Positions 44,737-55,266 are shown, counted from the stretch's first letter. The stretch: DNA of 64,000 bases from Blepharisma japonicum (GCA_949751835.1 CATKHK010000130.1:26682-90681); one strand, 5' to 3'. The notes: generated from the sequence alone by a model not told the origin. Program-made: numbers and translations.

Positions 44737-45675
44737 ATGAAAAAGGAAAACCGAACATATTTGATAGCATCCTCAAGACTGTATGTTTTATTTAGAAAAT
44801 CATCAAAGTCTCCAATAATTCTCAATAAAGATCCATATAATTTATCCTTCAGTTCTGATTTAAAATCATCAACGCTTACTCCAAAATCTCCAATAGTAAG
44901 GACACAATCTCCATCAATTTCCCACAAGCGATACCGAGAGACTTCATTTGTATTTTTCCCACAAACCACAAAAGCTCAATCTCCAGACCGTAAGTCCTTT
45001 TCCCTTGAAAAATCCGAATCAATTGAGCTAAAATACGAGGCTCTTAAAGAAAACTACAAAATTTTATGAGAAGAAAACCAAATTCTTAAAAAAGAAATAG
45101 GCTTAATTTCTTCAAATGAGAGCACTAAAAGTACAATAAAGCTTGAATGCAATAAAAACGACTTTGACCAGCTTAAAGCTTCATTTGCAAATGAAATAGA
45201 AAATCTTTATGAGCAGCTTTCAAGCTCACACGAAAGTATCCAAATTTTACTTGCTCAGCTGAGGCAGACAATAGAAGAGTTTGAGGATCTGAGAAAGTCA
45301 ATGAATTATTTAAGGTTTAATTTGGATGTAAACGAATCGACAAAGGATGTCAAAATAAACTTGGTATTTTATAATTAGTTAGAAGAAACGTTAAAGAAAA
45401 AAATCGAAGAAAGCGGGACTTTTTTGATTGAAAAAAGAAAGCTTGAAGGAATTATCGAAGATTTAAATATAAAATTAAAAGAAAATTCGATGAAGATGAT
45501 GGAAAAAGAGGAAAGGATAGAGCTGCTCGAAAAGGGGGTAAATTTTGAGACTGTGTCTAATACTGATCTTATCCAAAAGCTTTCCAAAACGAAAAAGCAG
45601 CTGAAGGCAAGCGAAGAGAAAACTAAAAGGTTGGAAGAGTTTATAAAAAGCAGTATGATTTCAAAACAATCATAG
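44737..45675 (+). CDS. Unrecognised coiled-coil protein (307 aa)
   Basis: Two exons joined by a 15-nt intron (45364-45378); TGA at 45067 is Trp. Residues 1-95 are basic and Ser/Pro-rich; residues 98 to the end are an almost continuous coiled coil (ELKYEALKENYKILWEENQ, LYEQLSSSHESIQILLAQLR, KKIEESGTFLIEKRKLEG, KTKKQLKASEEKTKRLEEF). No named domain. Such proteins are typical of ciliate cytoskeleton and basal bodies, but nothing here proves it. Confidence 0.75.
45364..45378 (+). other. 15-nt intron in the coiled-coil gene at 44.7 kb
   Basis: GTATTTTATAATTAG, phase 0. It removes an in-frame TAG and keeps the coiled-coil heptads continuous. Confidence 0.9.
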
Positions 45676-45788
45676 AGCCAAATTTTGAAATAATTTAATA
45701 ATTATTCCGATAGAATTATTACAATGATATCTTAGACCCTCTAGAGGTTTACTATTATTTGATTGTACTCTTTAGTTTTATAATTTAA

Positions 45789-46496
45789 ATGAATGATAGC
45801 GATTTTATAGCTTATCTGGAAAGAGTAGAAGCAGGCATTGATGATCCATTTCTTATTGAAAACTATAGATATTATGATCTTAACCTTAAAAAAGGCTATG
45901 AAGTTGGTAGATTTATTGAAACTCCTAGAAAAGATTTTATATGCCCAGTTTGCCTTGGGGTTGTTAGAAACCCTCTTGAATGTGTTCAATGTGGGAGTTT
46001 GCTTTGCAAAAAATGTTTTCAGGACATTATTAGTTCACCTCGCACAAACTCTCTCACAAGATTAATCAGAACGCCGATAATAACATGCGTAATTTGTAGA
46101 TCAAAGGCAATGCCAAGAGAGCCAAGCATTCTGCTCCTTAAGTATATTAATAATTTGCAAATAACATGCAAAAATAAAAGTCAAGGCTGCAAAGAAATTT
46201 GCTGTCTTGAGATTATAAAAGCGCATCAAAAGATCTGCCAATTCTCTGCAATCAGTTGTGCAAATCAGCAATTTTGCAATAAAAGAGGGAATAAAAGCGA
46301 ATTTATTACCGCCAATTTACCAAAGCCTAGGGTTGATAGTTATTCCAACGACTCAAGAATTAGAAAAGACACTCTAGTTTGTAGCGAAATCTGCAAAAAA
46401 GTAATGATAATGAAATTCTTATTTGATTCAGGGCAAATAAATGAGCCAAGAGCTATGTATCATGATGCAATTAAAGAATTATTATTATTAGGTTAG
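45789..46496 (+). CDS. RING-type zinc-finger protein, probable E3 ligase (235 aa)
   Basis: A RING-like finger occupies residues 50-105: ICPVC (C52, C55), ECVQCGSLLCKKC (C65, C68, C73, C76) and ITCVIC (C100, C103). The histidine usual in C3HC4 RINGs is absent and an extra cysteine pair takes its place, a variant I associate with ciliate RING/TRAF-like proteins. A second Cys/His-rich block follows (CKNKSQGCKEICCLEIIKAH, then CQFSAISCANQQFC), which resembles a TRAF-type zinc finger. The expected role is ubiquitin transfer; the substrate is unknown. No intron; ends at TAG 46494. Confidence 0.8.
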   Translation: MNDSDFIAYLERVEAGIDDPFLIENYRYYDLNLKKGYEVGRFIETPRKDFICPVCLGVVRNPLECVQCGSLLCKKCFQDIISSPRTNSLTRLIRTPIITCVICRSKAMPREPSILLLKYINNLQITCKNKSQGCKEICCLEIIKAHQKICQFSAISCANQQFCNKRGNKSEFITANLPKPRVDSYSNDSRIRKDTLVCSEICKKVMIMKFLFDSGQINEPRAMYHDAIKELLLLG

Positions 46497-47024
46497 GCTT
46501 AATTGCTATTTTCAAAGTTGTGTATTCATGATAATCAATTAAGTTTTTAGTCTTGCACCTTTTTGCTTTTATTACGATTTCTCCATAATCTATTAATATA
46601 TAAAAGGTCTTAATATGCATGAATTTTAATTTTATGTTAATGGTTACTGCTTATAAAAAGCAGAAAGAGATTAAAGCGTGGTATCTGCTATTATCAGTAT
46701 CAGTTTATTTGTCACAGTACTAGTTTGCGATGCTTCTCTTGGCGAACCAATTAATTTTTCATAGGATGTGAATCTTCTTAAAGAAGTCTTAATTTTCATA
46801 ACTAATGATTTTTAATGCTATAGAAGCTTTTTCCGATGATTATTCTCAAGCATCAACCCTAATTCTTGCTCCTTTTGTTTTCCATAAGAAAAAGTAGAAA
46901 CCGAAACTACTCATGCTAAAATTTGTGTGCAATCCAAAAGTGCTTCTTATCTGCTATTCAATAAAGAAAATAGATATAATAAGTTACGCCTAAATTTCTA
47001 GCAAAATGTAATTCACTAATAAAT
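46497..47024. other. Intergenic region, possible gene relic
   Basis: 528 bp. Stretches near 46690-46750 (SAIISISLFVTVLVCDASLGE) and 46801-46890 (MIFNAIEAFSDDYSQASTLI) read like protein in different frames and are cut by TAA/TAG. This could be a decayed gene for a secreted protein, but the signal is weak. Confidence 0.3.
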
Positions 47025-48707
47025 ATGGATCTCAAAAAGATACCTGACTCATTTCAAGCTGAGAAGATCGCAGCATTGAAATCAGAGATGAGCAAAGTTC
47101 TAAAGACCATCAACGTTCTAGAAAACCAGCAGAAAATTGCAGCAGAAGAAATGGTCGATAAAAAACTTTTAGAGTTAGCTCAAAGAAGCGGACAAATTTT
47201 GGATGAGAAATTCAATACTCTTAAAGAAGATTTTCACAACAAAGTTACACAAATTCTAACTGATTTTGAGCAGAAATCAAGAAAAGGGGCAAAAGAAGTA
47301 AAGCACATCATTAGAGGAGATGTCAAAGAAGAAGTTAATCGTCGTCCTATTTTAGTCGAAAAAGTCCATGTAAAACAGTCTGCGCCTATTTCAAAGCTAT
47401 TGTACAGCAAGGATTTTCAAACAGTCTATAATATATTTATTGCGATACTCGTAAACTTCGGAGTTGCAGAACTCGCTAAAGATCTCTTAGATAGCACTGA
47501 TGTGCTAGGGTTGAATCTTCTTTCTGGAAACTTTGGAGGCTTCGACAGAGTAATTGTGATGTGGATTGCAATGTCTATTTGGAGCTACATGCCTGTAATT
47601 CTAGTCCAGCTAATTTCGGGTGGATTGTCTATATATTTAGGATTTTTACTTCATTTCTTATCAATTGCTTCTATTTTTTGGTTCGCAATCCATTCCAGAC
47701 AAGTCTACCAGCTGCCGATTTCAAGCTCTTTTGTGGTTCTATGTGAAATGATCCGCTTCATAATGAAAATGCACTCATATTTTAGAGAAAAATTACTTCA
47801 TGGAAACGGCAGAAACAAATACTCAAGCTACATCCCTTCACATATAGAAAATCTAGGGTACTCTGAAAAAGATATTCAAAGACCTCAAATAAACCTGAAA
47901 GACTTTGCTAAAGAATTTAAAAGATACACTTATTTCTTATATGTTCCGACCTTAATTTATAGAGACTCATATCCAAAAATTGACAAGTCAATTAGATGGA
48001 AAAACCTTGGAGTCCACATTTTTGATTTCTTTGGAAGCATTGTATACACAACATTAATTTTCAAAGCATTCTGTGTCCCTACATTCAAAGAAGCTTCAAA
48101 TAATATAACTGACCCAAGCAAGCTTATAATTTCTTGGATTCAGTCAATGCTTCCAGGGACTTTTGTATTTCTTTTGCTGTTTTTTGCAGTCATGCATTCA
48201 TGGTTTTCGATTTGGGCAGAGATTCTGAATTTTGCAGATAGGAAATTTTACGATGATTGGTGAAATTCTAGTGATTTCGGGACATTTTATCGAAAAATAA
48301 GTGTCATACTTTATGAATGGGTGCACAGCTATGTTTTTATTGATTTAATGAGGTTTTCAAATGAGTTTATAGGTAAAAAACTAGCTCGCTTTAGTGTATT
48401 TCTATTAAGTGGGATTATTTGTGAATTACTGATAGATTTATCCCTTGGATTCTTTTCACCTTTCTTGTTCATATTGATAAGCGGCCCAGGGCTGCTAATG
48501 ATTTCAATGAAGACACAATTTTCAAGATTATATAACATTGTTGTATGGGCAGGGCTCATTATTGTGAACGGACTTATAATTATGTTGTATTCTCTCGAGT
48601 ACTATTCTCGTTTCGGTAATTCTTACATTGATCCATTTCCAGCCTACGGTTTATTTGGTTATTTAATTCCTCAATGGACTCTTAAAATGAATTTACTCTC
48701 AGTTTAA
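47025..48707 (+). CDS. Sterol O-acyltransferase (ACAT/SOAT-type MBOAT), 560 aa
   Basis: MBOAT-family enzyme that esterifies sterols with fatty acyl-CoA in the endoplasmic reticulum. Residues 1-120 are a charged coiled coil (KIAALKSEMSKVLKTINVLEN). From about residue 135 there are multiple membrane helices. The hallmark motif FYDDWWN is at residues 408-414, and its second Trp (413) is encoded by TGA. The MBOAT histidine is H434 in EWVHSYVF. LIYRDSYPK and RWKNLGVHI also fit ACAT enzymes. Human SOAT1 is 550 aa, so the length is normal. DGAT1 is the alternative, but FYxDWWN with RDSYP favours SOAT-type. The MDLKK start is the first ATG. Confidence 0.9.
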
Positions 48708-48739
48708 TTAAGTCTCATTATTTATAATTTTTATCTTAT

Positions 48740-49570
48740 TTAATTGCAGACATATTTATGCTTTATTTTTATTGTCGTTCCATAAGTTGTTCTGAGACGA
48801 AATGGAACTGTCATATCTTTCTTTCTCATGATTTTAAATGGTATAAACCAGAATATGAATACACTTCCCAATAGAAATTTATAATTTTCGTACCAACTGT
48901 CAGTTCTGAATACACTGTACTCAGTTAAAACTGGAGGCATTTCTCTGTTTGCCATGAATATTAATAGATCGCCCACCTCATAGATAAATCTTAATGAATA
49001 TATTGCTGAAAGCATCAGCATAAACGGTAGATTTAAGTCATAAAAAGGGGTTTTTGTATCTCTCATAATCATATAATCAAGACCGATGCATGTAACTGAA
49101 CCAATTAAGCAGCTCATCATTAAGATAAAATAAAACTTTATATTGTAAAGTCCAATGCACTTGCAAAACAAGTGAAGATGGGAAAATCGATATTGGACGC
49201 ATTTATTGCATTCTGCACAATGACGTGTTTTAGGAGGATTTTTTATACTGCAGAGAGAGCATTCGCCAACACGAGCCTCATTTAAATCTTGTTGTGAAAT
49301 ATATTTTGAGCTGCGATATTTGTTTTCTTCTGGAATTGTAGTTAATTGAAAATCTTGAGGAATGTATCCTGGATTTACTATATAGATCATAACAGTTGAA
49401 ACTGTCAGCAATCCTAAAGCAATAAGCATGACTATTGTAGCAGCATATACGCTTGAGGTAGGCTTTTTCATAATAAATCCAAGCACAATAGTTCCAATAT
49501 AGTAATAGAGAAAAACAAGCACATCAATAGCTTTTAAGGAAGCAAATACTTTGGAGTTGGCTGATACCAT
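48740..49570 (-). CDS. DHHC-family membrane protein lacking the DHHC cysteine (276 aa)
   Basis: Layout of a palmitoyltransferase: two N-terminal membrane helices (residues 15-35, 42-65), a cysteine-rich domain, then more helices near 145-165 and 220-245. The zinc ligands are mostly kept: C104, C107, RHC (H117, C118), C121, C124, H131, then CIG at 138-140 and the N of LYN. But the DHHC tetrad, placed by counting back from CIG, is F129-S130-H131-L132; the cysteine that carries the acyl group is Leu. Catalysis by the usual mechanism is not possible. NPPKTRHC and PGYIPQD are typical of the family. Ends 30 bp from the convergent acyltransferase gene. Confidence 0.85.
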   Translation of the reverse strand: MVSANSKVFASLKAIDVLVFLYYYIGTIVLGFIMKKPTSSVYAATIVMLIALGLLTVSTVMIYIVNPGYIPQDFQLTTIPEENKYRSSKYISQQDLNEARVGECSLCSIKNPPKTRHCAECNKCVQYRFSHLHLFCKCIGLYNIKFYFILMMSCLIGSVTCIGLDYMIMRDTKTPFYDLNLPFMLMLSAIYSLRFIYEVGDLLIFMANREMPPVLTEYSVFRTDSWYENYKFLLGSVFIFWFIPFKIMRKKDMTVPFRLRTTYGTTIKIKHKYVCN

Positions 49571-50169
49571 ATTTTATATCTAATTTTACAGTTTTAAATG
49601 TTATAAAAAGTGAATTTATAAATTCGCTTTTATGAGAAATAAAAATTATAAGATATTAGAATTATAATAAAGGATATTTTTCTAATTTTTATTGGCATTA
49701 TTGTTATGCGAAAGATAAGTATAGGATATGATTTCTTAAATCGGGAACTTGCTAAATGGCTTTTATATTTTAGGCAAATTTAATTAAAAATAGCACCTAT
49801 AATCACATCAAATGCTGAAAGTCTGGATATCTTAAAAATGAAAAACTCTGAAAATCGAAATATGTGCTTATAAACAGATAATTGCTAAAACTTTGCAAAA
49901 TTTTAAATAATAAGTAGCAGACTTAATTCATAAATTTGGTCGCTTTAATCTGCTATCAAAAACAAAAAGCTATTTTAGATTATTAATTTCCCATTTTTAA
50001 ATTGAAAATGCAACGTTAAGACAAACTCCGAAAAAATATTTCTTAAAGATTTTCTAGGCGCCTATAAAAGCACTAGTTAATAAAATTTTTATAAAACTAA
50101 ATCTTCTCAAAAAATCATGTTATTTCAGTAATTAAACCAAAAGAAAAAAATTAGCAGAAATTGAATAAA
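49571..50169. other. AT-rich intergenic region
   Basis: 599 bp between two minus-strand genes. Nothing recognisable. Confidence 0.6.
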
Positions 50170-50712
50170 TTACTCAGTTCAATTATTCCCAACCAAACTT
50201 CTTTGGACGGCCAGAGTAGCTATAGAAAGCTTATACGACCTTTGAACTTTTAAAAAATCTACCTCAAGGGCAGTAGGTGACAGGCTCTCCAAACATACAA
50301 GTTCAGGATCTGGAAAACATTTCTTCTTGATTCTTGATTTTTGAAATTTATCCCAGTTCCATTTGTATATTTGTCCCAGACTCAGTCCAGTAATCAATGC
50401 AATTTCTTCGATTTTATCCTTGTCCCACATTAGCCTAGGATTAAACTCTCTTTTCAAAACCTCCAACTGATTTCCGTTTTTCCGTTGTCGTTTTTTAAGT
50501 GGATAAGTCTGTGTTTCGGAAGGACTGCTAATAGTGGAGAAGTCATTAGGCACAGGGCTACTAGGTGTGCACACCTGTTTTTCTTTATGTAGAGATGGGA
50601 AGGGCGAGGTTGTAAAAGGCTCTTCCTTACCAACGTCAAAAGCTACGACTGCAAAGTCTTCATTTGTTGTCTGCAATAAAGTGCGTCGTTGATCTCTTAA
50701 TGTGCAATCCAT
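50170..50712 (-). CDS. Divergent homeodomain-like protein (180 aa)
   Basis: The TGA at 50179 is Trp, so the protein ends NNWTE at TAA 50170. Residues about 72-130 resemble a homeodomain: KKRQRKNGNQLEVLKREF (arm and helix 1), DKDKIEEIALITGLSLGQIYKWNW (helices 2 and 3) and KFQKSRIKKK. Trp118 matches the invariant W48, but the N51 position is Asp121. The QIYKWNWDK form is close to the K-W-x-W-D helix 3 seen in ciliate homeobox proteins. Probably a DNA-binding transcription factor. The rest is Ser/Pro-rich. Alternative starts are not apparent. Confidence 0.65.
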
Positions 50713-52045
50713 TAGATTATCCGCGTTTTCAGCTTGCTATTTATAGTGATTTAGCCCAAAATATGGGCCAAAATAGAATAGGAGGCAATCCAAAGATTAT
50801 TGATTTTTTATTATAAAAAATGACAATATGTTGAAATGGAATGATAGATCTATAGCTTGTAACTTTCAGAGATTCCAATTCTTGAATAAATTTGTTGCAA
50901 ATATTGATATTTTGCTCTTGCATATTTAAATTTACCGCTTTCTATATGATAAAATTAAATGGTTTTTATTTTTCTTTATGAGTAGCTTAAATTGTTAGAA
51001 ACGAGCAAATAATAATTTGGATAATATTAGTTATAAAGCATTTAAGCCATTTTAGAATATTCACAAATAAATCACATAAAACAGGTATAGACAATCATTA
51101 TTCAAAACTTTTGAAAAATAAGTTAGAAGACTTTTCATATCATTAGAAATGCTCTGAATATATATTATTTAGTACTAAATGATTAATATAAAAAATATCT
51201 TTTTATGAGTTATAATTAAAAAAAACTATTTTCAAGTATTAACTCTTGCCCGCATTTAAAATTTAAATTCATAATTTTATTCGCTATTGAATAGTTTCAT
51301 TATTTGCTGAAAATGTGATTTTCTATGAAATAGTTAATTTAAATGAGAAACTCTGAAAATAATTAATGGTAAAATGTGATATCTCTTCTATGGGTTGTAT
51401 CAGTCATCGATAACTCTTTTATATTTTTTCTCCTGTAAAGCACTGTTTTAAACTTGTTGCACAGCATTTCTTGTCTTATAGTTATAGGCAGTAATAAATA
51501 CCATATTGCATCTTATTAGCAGAAATTATCTTGCCATAGGCTTAATTTGATGAATTCATTATTATCAGCTTTTTAACCAAAAATTTTTAAATTGAATCAT
51601 TTTTAGAATTAATAGAGCATTATAGTTAAAATATGGTAACTGATGAATTAAATATAATATAACAGCCAATTATAATGATTTTGCAATTATACCACACCAA
51701 AATGATTTTGTCGTTGAAATTTAAGTTGCTTGTAATATTAGGAATGCAGGAGCAATATAAGCAGGTAGCGTACTATAATTAGTAATTAATCAAATATTAC
51801 ACTTAATGCTTTTTTTGCTGTGGATATAATTAAGTGAAATATATTACGAGGTTTTGCATAAGATAAACTTTTATTGTAATTTATTATAGTTGAAAACATT
51901 TTTTAAATCTAAAATATAAACTCTTTTACTTTTAAGCATATCTTTTGATTTTTATATTTCAACTTACCAAATAAGTTTTTTTTAGGATTTAATTAGAAAG
52001 CATTGATGAGCCTCTTCATGTCACCATATTTTTAAACTCCTAAAA
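50713..52045. other. Long AT-rich intergenic region
   Basis: 1.3 kb between the divergent homeodomain-like gene and the polo-like kinase. A minus-strand frame of 60 codons (50741-50923, starting MQEQNINICNKFIQELESLK) is just upstream of the homeodomain gene; it may be chance or a small gene. Otherwise no frames, repeats or RNA genes. Confidence 0.5.
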
Positions 52046-53809
52046 ATGAGTTCACGTACAAGACGATCCTCAATTGATTCTCAAGAGCAGCAGATTATAG
52101 AAGAGAAAATCGCTAAAGTAAACGGAGAAATTTCGGTCAAATCCTACTCCAAAGGGAAGTTCCTTGGAAAAGGAGGCTTTGCTCGAGTATATGAACTATT
52201 ATGTCTCGATACCAAGCAATTAACCGCTGCAAAGCTAATTACCAAAGAATCCCTGTCAAAGGCCCGAGCACGTCAAAAGCTAATGAGTGAGATAAAAATT
52301 CACCGAGCCCTGCATCACCCAAATATTGTTCATTTTGAACATTTTTTTGAAGACGGTGAAAACGTTTACATTCTTCTTGAGCTCTGTGCAAATCAAACAT
52401 TAAGCGAGCTTATGAGAAGAAGAAAAAGATTAACTGAGATAGAAGCACAATGCTACTTACAGCAAACCATTTCAGCATTGAAATACCTGCACAGTCACCG
52501 AGTTATTCATAGAGATATCAAATTAGGAAACCTCTTTTTGACAGATAAGATGGAATTAAAACTTGGAGATTTCGGGCTTGCGACCAAGCTTGAGCACGAT
52601 GGAGAGAGAAAGCGAACAATTTGTGGGACTCCTAACTATATAGCTCCTGAAATTTTGGATGGGAAACAAGGGCATTCATATGAAGTTGACATATGGAGCT
52701 TAGGAGTTTTGGCTTATACTTTATTGGTAGGAAAGCCACCATTTGAAACGGCTGATGTAAAAACTACGTATAGAAGAATAAAAATGAATGCTTATAATTT
52801 TCCTGATCATGTCCCTATTTCAGACGAAGCTAAAGCCCTTATATCGTCAATCTTAATAAATGATCCTTTAAAGCGCCCTTCATTAGATGACATCTTAGAA
52901 AGCCCTTTTTTCACAAAAAACAGCTTTCCAAAGCTTCTCCCAGCTAGCACTTTGGCAGTTCCTCCTTCATCTTCTTATCTCAGGCAGTTTGAGCAAACAG
53001 CTCCTCAGCTGACCAGAACTACGACTGAAGACTCAAGCACAAGTAAACACTCCAGAAGGACATCATCTCAAACAAACTTAGAAATAGCGACAATGACTAA
53101 AGGAATTTCAAGAGGAAGCTCAAGAGACAGAGAGTCAGCCCCTAATACAAACGAGAAAAAAATTGCTTCATCCAGCTCTTATATTCCTCCAGAAAATGGA
53201 GAAGGACCAAAAGTGTGGGTAAAGAGATGGGTTGACTATTCAAGCAAATATGGACTTGGATATTTATTATCAAACTACTGCACTGGAGTCTATTTCAATG
53301 ACTCCACAAAAATTATTGCTGATCCTTGCGGGAGCTATTTTCAGTATATTCATAGACCACAAACTGCTAAGTCAGAAGAAGTGAGTTTGCATACTTTTAA
53401 AGATTATCCTAGCGACCTGCAAAAGAAAGTTACATTGTTGTTACATTTCCGCAAGCATTTGATAGATGATGATACCATTCAGGAAACAAAGATGAGCCAC
53501 CCTTTGACTTATGTGAAAAAATGGCTCGCAACTTCCCATGGAATTATTTTCAGACTTAGCAATAAAATTGTGCAGGTAAGCTTCCAGGATAAAACAGAGC
53601 TTTTGCTATGCAGTGAAAGCAAGATTGTGTCTTATGTTAGCAAGAAAGGAGAAAGAAATACGTATCCGTTAAGCTCAGCAATGGATTGTGCTAATAGTGA
53701 AATGGTAAGAAGACTTAGATATACTAAAGAAGTCTTGACAAGTATGCTCCAACCACGATGTGCAGGAACTGGAGAATATCGGCCACAGACGACAGAGCGA
53801 GATCTATAG
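52046..53809 (+). CDS. PLK: Polo-like kinase (587 aa)
   Basis: Kinase domain at residues about 34-289: GKGGFARVYEL (glycine loop), AAKLI with the ATP lysine at 63, HRDIKLGN with D157, DFGLA, T-loop RKRTICGTPNYIAPE with T191, and DIWSLGVLAYTLLVGKPPF. The polo-box domain covers about 388-570: VWVKRWVDYSSKYGLGYLL (W395 equals human W414), VYFNDSTKII, then PLTYVKKWLATSHGIIFRLSN and VQVSFQDKTELLLC. Length and order equal PLK1. PLKs act in mitosis and basal-body biology. In the second polo box the phosphopeptide pincer (human H538, K540) is K516 and E518. No intron. Confidence 0.96.
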   Translation: MSSRTRRSSIDSQEQQIIEEKIAKVNGEISVKSYSKGKFLGKGGFARVYELLCLDTKQLTAAKLITKESLSKARARQKLMSEIKIHRALHHPNIVHFEHFFEDGENVYILLELCANQTLSELMRRRKRLTEIEAQCYLQQTISALKYLHSHRVIHRDIKLGNLFLTDKMELKLGDFGLATKLEHDGERKRTICGTPNYIAPEILDGKQGHSYEVDIWSLGVLAYTLLVGKPPFETADVKTTYRRIKMNAYNFPDHVPISDEAKALISSILINDPLKRPSLDDILESPFFTKNSFPKLLPASTLAVPPSSSYLRQFEQTAPQLTRTTTEDSSTSKHSRRTSSQTNLEIATMTKGISRGSSRDRESAPNTNEKKIASSSSYIPPENGEGPKVWVKRWVDYSSKYGLGYLLSNYCTGVYFNDSTKIIADPCGSYFQYIHRPQTAKSEEVSLHTFKDYPSDLQKKVTLLLHFRKHLIDDDTIQETKMSHPLTYVKKWLATSHGIIFRLSNKIVQVSFQDKTELLLCSESKIVSYVSKKGERNTYPLSSAMDCANSEMVRRLRYTKEVLTSMLQPRCAGTGEYRPQTTERDL

Positions 53810-54060
53810 TATATAATGACGATGTGTGATTTTAAAACAATTAGAATTCAATTTTATTTTTTATTATTTCTATGATAAATATTTCTAAAATCAAAAAATA
53901 GGCTAATCATAATAATCATTTCATCAAAAATAAAGTTTCTATTTACATTTCACTAAATAATTCTTTTAGGATTTCGTTAAATATTTCAAATTATTAAAAC
54001 GATTAAAACTTCGGATCTTCATATAAGATTTATTTCTGATCCTCATCAAAGCTCTCCATT

Positions 54061-54270
54061 TTAAATCCAACTATAACCAGATGAAAACTTATCTATCTCC
54101 AAGCCAAGCCCTTCGTAAAAATACTTACAAATTACGCCAATACTCCAAGCTAAAGAGTCAGTTAATCCGATGCCAGCGATTTCCTCCAAAGGCACCTCAC
54201 AATACAACTCAATATCTAATTGCAAAGCCTTCCTGTGCTTCCTGAGATCCTGAAGAAATCCTCGGTACAA
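54061..54270 (-). pseudogene. Gene fragment, unrecognised (about 70 codons)
   Basis: A minus-strand frame reads YRGFLQDLRKHRKALQLDIE, then LYCEVPLEEIAGIGLTDSLA and ends GYSWI at TAA. It looks like the C-terminal end of a protein, but there is no ATG: TAG lies four codons upstream (54280-54282), and no 15/16-nt intron ends there. Likely a relic or a gene with an unseen 5' exon. Confidence 0.35.
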
Positions 54271-54816
54271 TGATCGATTCTAATAAACTGCTTATAAATA
54301 ACGTTTTAGCTTAATTTTAAACTCAAATTGCACTAATTGTTTTTTCTTATAGGCTGCTCATAGGCAAAGCTTACTTAAAAGAAACGTCTATCCTTTGGAT
54401 ATTTTTTAGCTATAAAAGAATCAAAAGAACTTTAAGAAGCACAGTCCTTATTGCTCGTTTTTAGCCTGATAATTCGTTTAAAGCTTATCTTTAATAACTT
54501 CAATTCTTCTAAATGCTTATGGCATACAGCTATCTTATTCGTGCTATCTTTAATAGCATGATATTCATACAGAAATAATATCCAATAAAAATAATTTCTA
54601 AATGTTAAAGTTTGAATCCTCTGAACACCACATTACTCATGATAGTAAAATTCAACTGCTTTATCTGTTTGATTATGGAAAATATAAAGAAATTAATCAA
54701 TTAGAGTTTAAAATACTAAAAATCGCTTTATCTATTTCTGATTATCTCTAATTTTGATTCTCCTTTCTCTTTTTAAGATAATCTTTAAAAATAGATCTCA
54801 ATTTAATAAATACATC
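54271..54816. other. Intergenic region with one very short frame
   Basis: About 545 bp. The only ATG-started plus-strand frame is 54602-54751 (49 codons, MLKFESSEHHITHDSKIQLL); I cannot tell it from chance. Confidence 0.4.
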
Positions 54817-55266
54817 ATGGGCTTATTAAATTATGCTTCTCTAGGTATCAAACTTTTTACAATAGCTACAGCAATCATAAGCTTTGTTCTTGGAGCAATG
54901 ACGATTGCAGGAGAAGTAGGATACACATCAATTTTGGTTTGTGCTTATTTGATGTAAGAACTAAGTAGGCTATTTTCGTTGATAATTATCTGTGCTGAGG
55001 TATCTCCTTATATTCTTGGGAATTACATTGCTAGATTTTTCCCTTTTATTGAAAGCCAATTAGGGAAATCACTATTTATGGCTGTTTTAGCAAGCTTTTG
55101 CTTTGGATATGAGATGGGTGAATATGGATTTGCTACTGGAGTCCTCTTGTTTGTTTCAGCTGCATTAGGAGTGGCAATATCTGCAGTATCAAGAAGATCT
55201 GCCCAGAGGGAAAGCTTCAAAACCCAGTCTCACTTTTATAATGATGAAGAAATGTATGGATCTTAA
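54817..55266 (+). CDS. Small four-TM protein, TVP15/COPI-associated-like (144 aa)
   Basis: Exons 54817-54953 and 54969-55266 joined by a 15-nt intron. Four hydrophobic segments: LGIKLFTIATAIISFVLGAM, YTSILVCAYLMLFSLIIICA, LFMAVLASFCFGY and FATGVLLFVSAALGVAI, with short loops and a polar C-terminus (SRRSAQRESFKTQSHFYND). The size, E in helix two and the FG-Y-MGEYG stretch recall the COPI-associated / TVP15 family of Golgi membrane proteins. That assignment is by eye and moderate. Start MGLLNYASLG is the first ATG in frame. Confidence 0.65.
54954..54968 (+). other. 15-nt intron in the four-TM gene at 54.8 kb
   Basis: GTAAGAACTAAGTAG, phase 2. Removal deletes an in-frame TAA and fuses the two halves of a membrane helix (CAYLM-LFSLIII). 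Confidence 0.92.

Noticed and set aside
46600-47000. Secreted-protein pseudogene
   Set aside because: Fragments in two frames are suggestive, but too short and AT-rich to separate from chance.
50741-50923. 60-codon gene upstream of the homeodomain gene
   Set aside because: Second half is Ile/Phe-rich like random AT-rich translation; no motif and no intron linking it to the next gene.
54270-54300. Mini-intron giving a 5' exon to the 54061-54270 fragment
   Set aside because: The 15 or 16 bases ending in the upstream TAG do not begin with GT.
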